Positions 1-4,518 of a stretch of DNA of 5,978 nt are shown here, one piece after another. The translations under genes and the position numbers were made by a program. Source of the DNA: an uncultured Eggerthellaceae bacterium (GTDB taxonomy: Bacteria > Actinomycetota > Coriobacteriia > Coriobacteriales > Eggerthellaceae); assembly GCA_946618265.1 (NCBI GenBank), contig CAMOLA010000087.1, positions 1 through 5,978 of the forward strand, in the 5' to 3' direction. The stretch's first letter is position 1; the number at the start of each line of letters is the position of its first letter. Under the pieces are notes generated by a model. That model saw only the letters and a program-made list of their open reading frames with translations, was not told the DNA's origin and did no database searches.

Positions 1-2
1 AA

Positions 3-248
3 CTGCAAACCGACACGCTGGATGGGAAACGGGTGCGCGAAAGCCAGGAAGAGATAGCAGAGCTTTTTCACGTAAGCAGGGGAAAGCTCAATCCGCTGAT
101 GCAAGAACTCATTGCATCCGGATGCATAAAGAAATACCGAGCGCGTAGCGGCTACATCGTCACGCAGCTCGGCACGCAGGTTGTGGGCTATATCGGAAAG
201 CTCGAGGATCTGGCTGGCGCGCTTGCAGCCAACTCGGGAGGCGAGTAA
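3..248 (+). CDS. C-terminal end of a winged-helix DNA-binding regulator (partial, cut by the window edge)
   Basis: The frame is open from the first bases of the window to a TAA at 246-248, giving 82 visible residues. A GTG at 33 could serve as a start, but it has no Shine-Dalgarno sequence and the same frame reads sensibly upstream of it, so the gene most likely begins outside the window. The visible part reads like a helix-turn-helix with a wing. SQEEIAELFHVSRGKLNPLM matches the usual 'check, turn, recognition helix' pattern. It is followed by a second helix (QELIASGCIKKY), a basic wing with GYIVTQLG, and a C-terminal helix that could dimerise. The family is unresolved: GntR-, MarR- and Crp-type wings all have similar segments, and the diagnostic N-terminal domain is missing. 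It is the only credible rightward gene in the window and converges on the rubredoxin gene. Its targets cannot be told from the sequence. Confidence 0.7.
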   Translation: MQTDTLDGKRVRESQEEIAELFHVSRGKLNPLMQELIASGCIKKYRARSGYIVTQLGTQVVGYIGKLEDLAGALAANSGGE

Positions 249-259
249 GGAAGGATATC

Positions 260-445
260 GTGTTTTCGCCCAATAAGCGCATCTTCATTGGCAAATCCGG
301 CCTGCATGCAGAGCCGTTCTGCCCCTTCCTGTCAAACGAAACCGGCTTTCTCAGCCTCAAGAAGCACCTCGGAACCAGCAATCACCGGCCAAGTGGCGCC
401 TGTCAGCCCCGGCCTTCGATTCGCGACGGGAAACTACATACGTAA
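260..445 (+). CDS. Possible small hypothetical protein (61 aa), weakly supported
   Basis: A GTG at 260 follows the regulator stop by 11 bases and has a good purine-rich ribosome binding site (AAGGAAGG) about five bases upstream, which is the main argument for it. The predicted 61-residue protein begins MFSPNKRIFIGKSGLHAEPF and has a plausible first 35 residues. The rest is rich in Pro, Arg, Ser and His and looks like translated non-coding DNA. I recognise no domain, signal peptide or membrane segment. It could be a small translationally coupled gene, the broken remnant of a longer gene, or chance. Overlapping frames on both strands are of similar length, so openness alone is no evidence here. 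Confidence 0.22.
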   Translation: MFSPNKRIFIGKSGLHAEPFCPFLSNETGFLSLKKHLGTSNHRPSGACQPRPSIRDGKLHT

Positions 446-471
446 CGAGAAGCCCGTCGCCCCTTTCTCTC

Positions 472-555
472 CAGGGCCCTCGGACTTGCCCCATTTGAGC
501 GTCAAACCATGAACGACTCAGCTTGTGGGACAAGTCCGAGGGCCCTGTCTTTTTA
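472..555 (+). terminator. Long-armed inverted repeat with T-run: terminator or structured RNA element
   Basis: Positions 472-488 (CAGGGCCCTCGGACTTG) are perfectly complementary to 531-547, giving 17 contiguous base pairs. On the plus strand the right arm is followed at once by TCTTTTTA (548-555), as expected of an intrinsic terminator for the rightward unit. The 42-base loop is far longer than in an ordinary terminator. It contains a small hairpin of its own (494-498 TTTGA with 502-506 TCAAA). A second local hairpin (522-526 CTTGT with 530-534 ACAAG) would compete for the start of the right arm. Alternatively it is a dispersed inverted-repeat element that happens to end in a T-run. Confidence 0.55.
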
Positions 556-606
556 TGAGACAACCCGAAAACGCAGGAATCGCTCACGCGGCATGTCGTA
601 TCGCAG

Positions 607-633
607 AAAAATGCCCCCGTGACCGGGGGCATT
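607..633 (-). terminator. Intrinsic terminator of the rubredoxin gene
   Basis: AATGCCCCCG (610-619) and CGGGGGCATT (624-633) form a perfect 10-bp stem around a 4-base loop. Read leftwards the stem runs into five T residues (complement of 607-611). It begins 26 bases after the rubredoxin stop codon, so transcription of that gene very probably ends here. Confidence 0.85.
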
Positions 634-659
634 CGCTTGCAGCTGTTTACGAATACGGG

Positions 660-818
660 CTATTCGGCAATCTCGAACGCGTCCTTGCCGAGACCGCACC
701 AGGGGCATACCCAATCGTCGGGGATATCCTCGAAGGCCGTGCCGGGAGCAATGCCGGCATCGGGGTCGCCGACCTCGGGGTCGTATTCGTAACCGCAGGG
801 GCAAATGTACTTCTTCAT
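660..818 (-). CDS. Rubredoxin (52 aa) with a CxC first iron-binding motif
   Basis: This is a small cytoplasmic electron carrier that holds one iron atom in four cysteines. The protein starts [18 protein letters not shown], continues with [20 protein letters not shown], and ends in [11 protein letters not shown]. The middle block ([18 protein letters not shown]) and the second cysteine pair (C38 and C41, CPWCG) are classic rubredoxin, as is the length of about 52 residues. The first pair is C6 and C8 (CPCG), one residue shorter than the family's usual CxxCG. The start is secure: ATG at 818 has GAGAGGTGG just upstream. The gene is monocistronic by layout, with a -10 box about 57 bases upstream and a strong terminator 26 bases downstream. 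In anaerobes rubredoxins often serve oxygen and peroxide defence (rubrerythrin, superoxide reductase) or other redox partners; the neighbours here do not name the partner. It is distinct in layout from the nap genes. Confidence 0.93.
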   Translation of the reverse strand: MKKYICPCGYEYDPEVGDPDAGIAPGTAFEDIPDDWVCPWCGLGKDAFEIAE

Positions 819-874
819 GGGCCACCTCTCTCTTTTCAAGCGTCACATCAGAGCGCCTGCGCGCCTTCATGGAT

Positions 875-880
875 ATTGTA
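875..880 (-). promoter_or_regulatory. Candidate -10 box of the rubredoxin promoter
   Basis: Read leftwards the hexamer is TACAAT, one base off the sigma-70-type consensus TATAAT. It sits in an AT-rich patch that stands out from its GC-rich surroundings, about 57 bases before the rubredoxin ATG. No convincing -35 hexamer is present at 17 bases; T-rich sequence (GTTTTAAG) lies at about that position. The 5' untranslated region would be roughly 50 bases. Confidence 0.45.
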
Positions 881-980
881 CTAAACAAGTTATCTTAAAA
901 CGCGCGCAAACGAGGGTTCGTTGACCGAAGATCGCCGCCGCTGCGCCACATGCCAAAGCGGACCGCCCAGCCGGGCCCAG

Positions 981-1009
981 TGACCGAAAGGGAGACTCCT
1001 TTTCGGTCA
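981..1009. repeat. Palindromic intergenic repeat, copy 1
   Basis: The arms 981-994 (TGACCGAAAGGGAG) and 996-1009 are complementary around a single central base, with one G-T mismatch (990 against 1000). The same palindrome recurs at 3102-3130 with nearly identical sequence. Similarity also continues past the right arm (CAGTACGTCTGG here, CAGTGCGCTGG there), so both copies are in the same orientation. No T-run follows on either strand, so it is not an ordinary intrinsic terminator. Confidence 0.8.
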
Positions 1010-1163
1010 GTACGTCTGGCAATGCCGGAGCGGGAAACCGCCCTGAAGGAGAGGCGGACCTGCATGATGCGCTGACAGAAGGTGCGTTAATCGCCTGAAA
1101 CCGTTCTGGATATTCGTTCGCTTTTAGAACGAGTCGCCAAGCGCGTTAGCCTGGCATCAAGCG

Positions 1164-3017
1164 TTATGCCAGCTTGTTCACGCGCCGGTCGTAGGTCAGA
1201 ATGCCATTCGTTTCTTCCTCGATATCGCTTACTTGGGTGTAGACGTAGCCCACCAAGCCATTTGGCTCGAGGGCTTCGACTTCGGCGAGCAGCGCGCGCA
1301 CGGCGGCCGCCCATTCGGCCTTGTCGTCGTACGGTTCGTAACCATAAGCTTCCTCGAGCGCGGCATGGCCGTCGACACGATGGGTGAATCCCCCGAACTC
1401 CGAAAGGAAGAACGCCCGCCCCGCTCCGAAATCAGACCATACCTTCATGTCGCGGAAGTAATTGTGCACGCTGTTGAAGTCGCCGCACCGTTGGTCGTAC
1501 CAGCCGCTCGTCGCGTCGATGGGACGCGTGGGGTCGAGCGCTCGCACCATATCGGTGGCAGCCTGCGCGTCGAATTGTCCCCAGCCCTCGTTGAACAGCG
1601 ACCAGCCGATGATGCATGGATGACTGCCGAGCAAGCGCACGGTATCGGCGCATGTCCGGGTCCATTCCTCGCGAAAACCCGCATCGCCGGCACCGAGCTT
1701 TTTCTGGTGGCTCGCCTTATCGTCGCGATAATGCCGCCAGCTAACCTTGAACAGCGTGGGCTTGTAGCTCCACTGCCAGGTTTCGATATCCTGGGCGCCT
1801 CCGCTGACCATGTCCTGCAGCACCAGCATGCCCAGCCGATCGCAATGATAGTACCATCGACGCGACTCTACTTTGATGTGCTTGCGCATGAGATTGAAGC
1901 CTGCATCGCGCATTGCCTCGATGTCGAACACGAGCGCCTCGTCGGCAGGCGCGGTCATGAGGCCGTCGGACCAGTATGCCTGGTCCAGCACGCCCTTCAA
2001 AAAGAATGGCTTGCCGTTGAGGAAGACGCGCTTGCGCCCGTCTTCGGCTTGCTTCACCTCCACCGTGCGGAAACCACAGTAGCTGTCGACCGCGTCTTCC
2101 CCGAACGCAATGCGCAGCCGATAAAGATACGGGTCTTCTGGCGACCACAGACGCACATCGGGCACATGCGCGGCAAGCGCGCAAGACGGCTCGGTCGGCT
2201 GGCACGACGCGCTTGCCACCTGATTTCCCTCGCCGTCGAAGATGTCGACGCACAGCTCCTGGCCAGCGACATCCTGCTCCGAAAACGCCAAGCGGGCACC
2301 GATCGCCACGATGCCGGTTTGCGCATCGGGCTCTACGAAGATCGACTCCACGTGCGCCGACGGCACGACTTCCAGCCAAACCGACTGCCATATGCCGCTC
2401 TGGGCGGTATACCAGATGTCGCCTCGATCGAAACGCTGCTTCCCGCGGACGCGACCGCCGAATTCGCTCGGATCGGCCACGCTGACCATGAGTTCGTTAT
2501 CGCCATCTACCAGGCAATCGGTGATGTCGAAGCAAAACGGGAGGTACCCTCCGACATGACTGCCGACAAACGTTCCGTTCACAAAGCACCCGCATGCATA
2601 ATCGACCGCCTCGAAATGCAGCAGGCAGCGCTCGCCGTCGCCCATGGCCGGCGCGGCGAACGTGCGGCGGTACCACATGACCTCTGTCGGCTGCAGCTGG
2701 CGACCCACGCGCGAAAGCAGCGATTCAGGCGAGAACGGCACGACGATATCCTGCACGAACTCCTCGTTCTCGGGGATAGCCGCGAATTTGACGACGTCCG
2801 AGAAGTCATCCGTCATCTTATGGGCGCTTTCGGCGAACGCACATTTCCACAATCCATTGAGCGACTGATACGATTCGCGTGCGAACTGGGGATTGGGATG
2901 TTCTTCCAACACATGCGCCACGTCGAGGGCCTCGCCCCACGGGGTATACATCGGCTCCAGTTCTACCTCTACATGCTCCTTTGGCTTTGCGCCGAGCACT
3001 TTCTTCAGATGCAGCAT
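1164..3017 (-). CDS. Glycoside hydrolase family 2 beta-glycosidase, specificity unknown (617 aa)
   Basis: This is a retaining beta-glycosidase of the GH2 clan (beta-galactosidase, beta-glucuronidase and beta-mannosidase relatives). The usual three domains are present in order: an N-terminal jelly-roll sugar-binding domain (about 35-220, with WYRRTF and HFEAVDYACGCFVNG), an immunoglobulin-like sandwich (about 220-325, ending in LWSPEDPYLYRL), and a TIM barrel (about 330-617). Barrel landmarks are GFNLMRKHIKVESRRWYYHC (373-392), the acid/base glutamate E477 in FNEGWGQFD, and the nucleophile E540 in FLSEFGG. A late motif, YTQVSDIEEETNGILTYDRR (593-612), is shared by many GH2 enzymes. There is no signal peptide, so it should act in the cytosol on imported or diffusible glycosides. 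The ATG at 3017 has GAGG 8 bases upstream. The length is normal and nothing is broken. It stands alone, with no transporter or sugar-pathway gene beside it. The substrate cannot be assigned from sequence alone. Confidence 0.93.
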   Translation of the reverse strand: MLHLKKVLGAKPKEHVEVELEPMYTPWGEALDVAHVLEEHPNPQFARESYQSLNGLWKCAFAESAHKMTDDFSDVVKFAAIPENEEFVQDIVVPFSPESLLSRVGRQLQPTEVMWYRRTFAAPAMGDGERCLLHFEAVDYACGCFVNGTFVGSHVGGYLPFCFDITDCLVDGDNELMVSVADPSEFGGRVRGKQRFDRGDIWYTAQSGIWQSVWLEVVPSAHVESIFVEPDAQTGIVAIGARLAFSEQDVAGQELCVDIFDGEGNQVASASCQPTEPSCALAAHVPDVRLWSPEDPYLYRLRIAFGEDAVDSYCGFRTVEVKQAEDGRKRVFLNGKPFFLKGVLDQAYWSDGLMTAPADEALVFDIEAMRDAGFNLMRKHIKVESRRWYYHCDRLGMLVLQDMVSGGAQDIETWQWSYKPTLFKVSWRHYRDDKASHQKKLGAGDAGFREEWTRTCADTVRLLGSHPCIIGWSLFNEGWGQFDAQAATDMVRALDPTRPIDATSGWYDQRCGDFNSVHNYFRDMKVWSDFGAGRAFFLSEFGGFTHRVDGHAALEEAYGYEPYDDKAEWAAAVRALLAEVEALEPNGLVGYVYTQVSDIEEETNGILTYDRRVNKLA

Positions 3018-3059
3018 AGCTACCGCCTCGTTCGATCATCGAATACAGGAATCCGATTT

Positions 3060-3065
3060 ATTGTA
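3060..3065 (-). promoter_or_regulatory. Candidate -10 box of the GH2 gene promoter
   Basis: Read leftwards the hexamer is TACAAT, the same as in front of the rubredoxin gene, 42 bases before the GH2 start codon and in a locally AT-rich stretch. No good -35 hexamer is found at the expected distance, so this is only a candidate. The palindromic repeat at 3102-3130 lies just upstream of where RNA polymerase would bind. Confidence 0.35.
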
Positions 3066-3101
3066 CATGCGAAATGGGCTTCCAGGGGAATCGTTTCATA
3101 C

Positions 3102-3139
3102 AGACCGAAAGGGAGACTCCCTTTCGGTCTCTTTCGGTC
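3102..3139. repeat. Palindromic intergenic repeat, copy 2, with a duplicated half-arm
   Basis: Arms 3102-3115 (AGACCGAAAGGGAG) and 3117-3130 are perfectly complementary around one central base. The end of the right arm is then repeated in tandem (CTTTCGGTCT then CTTTCGGTCA, 3121-3140). It matches copy 1 at 981-1009 over almost the whole palindrome and a short right flank. It lies between the nap genes and the GH2 gene. Confidence 0.8.
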
Positions 3140-3192
3140 AGTGCGCTGGAGAGGCGCGCACGATGTGTGGGTTAGCGGCAAAAACGCATGTC

Positions 3193-3225
3193 CGTCATAA
3201 AAAGGGACTGTCCCCTTTTATGACG
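3193..3225 (-). terminator. Palindrome that can end the nap transcript (bidirectional terminator-like repeat)
   Basis: Arms 3193-3207 (CGTCATAAAAAGGGA) and 3211-3225 are complementary over 15 positions with one mismatch, around a 3-base loop. Read leftwards the core is GGGGACAGTCCC followed by TTTTTA, so it can act as an intrinsic terminator 34 bases after the napH stop. Read rightwards it also ends in TTTT, so it may work both ways. The A-run/GGGA...TCCC/T-run plan resembles the palindromes at 981-1009 and 3102-3130, suggesting a related intergenic repeat family; that is an inference. Confidence 0.6.
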
Positions 3226-3259
3226 ACTGAGCCCGCTCTGGAGGCCCGTTTCTTCGCAG

Positions 3260-4156
3260 TTAGCGACCGATTTTGAGGGCGAGGGCAGCCGTCGGACATG
3301 TCTCGACGCACTTGCCGCAGGCCATGCAATCGCCTGCGCGCACGACGCCGTCTTCGCCCGCAACGACGGCGTCCAGTATCTCGGGATCGCACAGGCACGC
3401 CTTCTTGCACTTGTTGCACCCGATGCACTTCTCATGGTCGATGTGCACGTTGACCAGCCCCACCTTGCCCACGACCTCGTAGAAGCCGCCGAGCGGGCAT
3501 ATGGCGCGGCACCATACGCGATGGCCCCAGAACAGCTCGACCAGGATGATGGCCAGAAGCGTTATGCCGCCGATCAAGCTGCCGAGCACGAGGCCCTTGT
3601 TGATGAAGCTGATGGGCGACAACGCCTCGAACACGGGAAAGCCGAGCAAAAGCGACAGCACGAGCACGCCGCCGGCCACGTACACCTTCACGCGCCGCGG
3701 CAGCACGCGCTCTTCCACTTTGATATGCAGTTTGGCCCGCAACCAGTCGACGAATTCGAGCAGCAGGTTAACCGGGCAGCACCACCCGCAGAACGCACGT
3801 CCGCGAATGACGCCGTACACGACGAGCACCGGAAGCGCGGCGAGCAGCCATTCAGGAGAGAACGCCTTTGCCGCCACGACGGCCTGCAGCATCGCAAAGG
3901 GATCGAGGAGTGTCACGCCAAACACGCTGCTCGAGGAAAGCGTACCGTAGAAGGGGAAGCTGTTCGCAGGCGTGCCCATGGCGTTGTCGCCGCCGACCGT
4001 CCCGCCAAACAGGCTCCAGCCCGATACGAGCACGGGCACCAGGAACACGAGGAGCACCAGCACCTGCACGATACGCCGCGCAATGGTGAACGGGCGACCC
4101 TTCCCCGCTTTTCCCTGGGATTTTGCCTGCTTATTCTCGATTTGCTCGTCGCCCAT
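3260..4156 (-). CDS. napH: NapH-type membrane iron-sulfur quinol dehydrogenase subunit
   Basis: This is a polytopic inner-membrane protein that oxidises quinol and feeds electrons to periplasmic nitrate reductase, usually together with NapG. From the start chosen here it has 298 residues, close to the ~287 of Escherichia coli NapH. It shows about four hydrophobic segments (first near 27-46) and two CxxxCP motifs (CGWCCP, C123-C127, and CRAICP, C216-C220) that are hallmarks of the NapH/NosR group. Two C-terminal ferredoxin-type 4Fe-4S motifs follow: CIGCNKCKKAC (C244, C247, C250, C254) and CMACGKCVETCP (C277, C280, C283, C287). The start is uncertain. An ATG at 4213 in the same frame would add 19 residues and overlap the napD end by 11 bases, but it has no Shine-Dalgarno. 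The ATG at 4156 has GGGGA 10 bases upstream and gives the family's usual N-terminal length. It follows napD closely and is the last nap gene seen. Confidence 0.92.
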   Translation of the reverse strand: MGDEQIENKQAKSQGKAGKGRPFTIARRIVQVLVLLVFLVPVLVSGWSLFGGTVGGDNAMGTPANSFPFYGTLSSSSVFGVTLLDPFAMLQAVVAAKAFSPEWLLAALPVLVVYGVIRGRAFCGWCCPVNLLLEFVDWLRAKLHIKVEERVLPRRVKVYVAGGVLVLSLLLGFPVFEALSPISFINKGLVLGSLIGGITLLAIILVELFWGHRVWCRAICPLGGFYEVVGKVGLVNVHIDHEKCIGCNKCKKACLCDPEILDAVVAGEDGVVRAGDCMACGKCVETCPTAALALKIGR

Positions 4157-4202
4157 ATCGTTCTTTTCCCCACGTGAAGCGCCGACGCCTGGCACCGGCA
4201 CT

Positions 4203-4466
4203 TCACACGCCATCCGGATAAATCGTTTCGTCGTCTTCGAAGTTGACGTAAATCAGGTTTACGCCGATCACGCCCGTGATGTTGATCATGCTGCTCGCAA
4301 TGGCATGCGACTCGTCGACGGTCTCGGCTTCGATCGTGATGATGATCTTGTACCCGTCGACGCCGTGAACCTCGACACCGTCAAGCTCGGGCAGCTGAGC
4401 TGCCACGGACTCGGTATATTCGGGCACCGTCTCGATGACCAAGCTTGATATTACGCCGCGATCCAC
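4203..4466 (-). CDS. napD: NapD, cytoplasmic chaperone for NapA maturation
   Basis: NapD binds the twin-arginine signal peptide of NapA in the cytoplasm and holds back export until the molybdenum cofactor and 4Fe-4S cluster are in place. I start the gene at GTG 4466, which has GGAAAGG six bases upstream and yields exactly 87 residues, the length of Escherichia coli NapD. An ATG at 4505 in the same frame would add 13 residues, but it lies inside a hairpin and has no ribosome binding site. The protein reads ISSLVIETVPEYTESVAAQL, then LDGVEVHGVDGYKIIITIEA, then INITGVIGVNLIYVNFED. This is the ferredoxin-like beta-alpha-beta repeat of the NapD family, including the typical G-V-x-x-V-x-L-x-Y strand. 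It lies immediately downstream of napA and just before napH, as expected for a shared transcript. Confidence 0.92.
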   Translation of the reverse strand: MDRGVISSLVIETVPEYTESVAAQLPELDGVEVHGVDGYKIIITIEAETVDESHAIASSMINITGVIGVNLIYVNFEDDETIYPDGV

Positions 4467-4479
4467 GCTTTGCCTTTCC

Positions 4480-4514
4480 AATGAAACAGCGGTACGAGGT
4501 ACCACTGTTTCATT
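4480..4514 (-). promoter_or_regulatory. Intercistronic hairpin between napA and napD
   Basis: AATGAAACAG (4480-4489) pairs perfectly with CTGTTTCATT (4505-4514). After one mismatch, GGTAC (4491-4495) pairs with GTACC (4499-4503) around a GAG loop. The 35-base hairpin starts four bases after the napA stop, and its foot touches the napD Shine-Dalgarno (complement of 4473-4479). No T-run follows in the direction of transcription, so it is not a terminator. An mRNA-stability or translation-tuning role is an inference. Confidence 0.7.
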
Positions 4515-4518
4515 AGCC

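Larger units (their letters stand above)
249..659. other. Intergenic region between convergent genes
   Basis: This 411-base stretch separates the rightward regulator fragment from the leftward rubredoxin gene. Apart from the weak small ORF at 260-445, it holds three structures. The first is a modest inverted repeat (423-430 GCGACGGG with 453-460 CCCGTCGC, 22-base loop) followed by a C/T-rich but not T-pure stretch. The second is the long inverted repeat plus T-run at 472-555. The third is the rubredoxin terminator at 607-633. No tRNA, rRNA or CRISPR pattern is visible. Confidence 0.6.
819..1163. other. Intergenic region between the GH2 gene and the rubredoxin gene
   Basis: This 345-base gap contains the rubredoxin leader and promoter-like box (875-880), a lone TGACCGAA octamer at 922-929, and a palindromic repeat at 981-1009 that starts with the same octamer. 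Near the GH2 stop there are short inverted repeats (1114-1119 with 1127-1132, and 1151-1157 with 1166-1172), none followed by a T-run. I see no gene in it; the overlapping open frames have no ribosome binding site or recognisable product. Confidence 0.6.

Noticed and set aside
423..460. 8-bp inverted repeat GCGACGGG/CCCGTCGC as a terminator
   Set aside because: It has a 22-base loop and a following stretch that is C-rich rather than T-rich; the element at 472-555 is a far better candidate.
525..884. 119-residue plus-strand frame across the rubredoxin gene
   Set aside because: It is antisense to a clear rubredoxin, and its start lies inside the inverted repeat at 472-547.
553..888. 111-residue minus-strand frame covering the rubredoxin gene in another register
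   Set aside because: It is Arg-rich, out of frame with the recognised rubredoxin, and runs through its terminator.
1151..1172. Inverted repeat CTGGCAT/ATGCCAG overlapping the GH2 stop codon as a terminator
   Set aside because: The stem is only 7 bp and no T-run follows in the direction of transcription.
1233..3200. 655-residue open frame on the plus strand, longer than the GH2 gene itself
   Set aside because: It lies antisense to the GH2 gene along its whole length, has no recognisable domain, and its His/Arg/Ala-rich composition is typical of the strand opposite a GC-rich gene. The minus strand gives a complete enzyme with catalytic motifs.
472..3225. Multiple palindromes as a CRISPR array
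   Set aside because: The repeats are few, irregularly spaced over kilobases and palindromic throughout, with no spacer pattern and no cas gene.
3434..4177. 247-residue plus-strand frame opposite napH
   Set aside because: The His/Gln/Asp/Arg-rich translation is the mirror of hydrophobic NapH codons; there is no ribosome binding site or domain.
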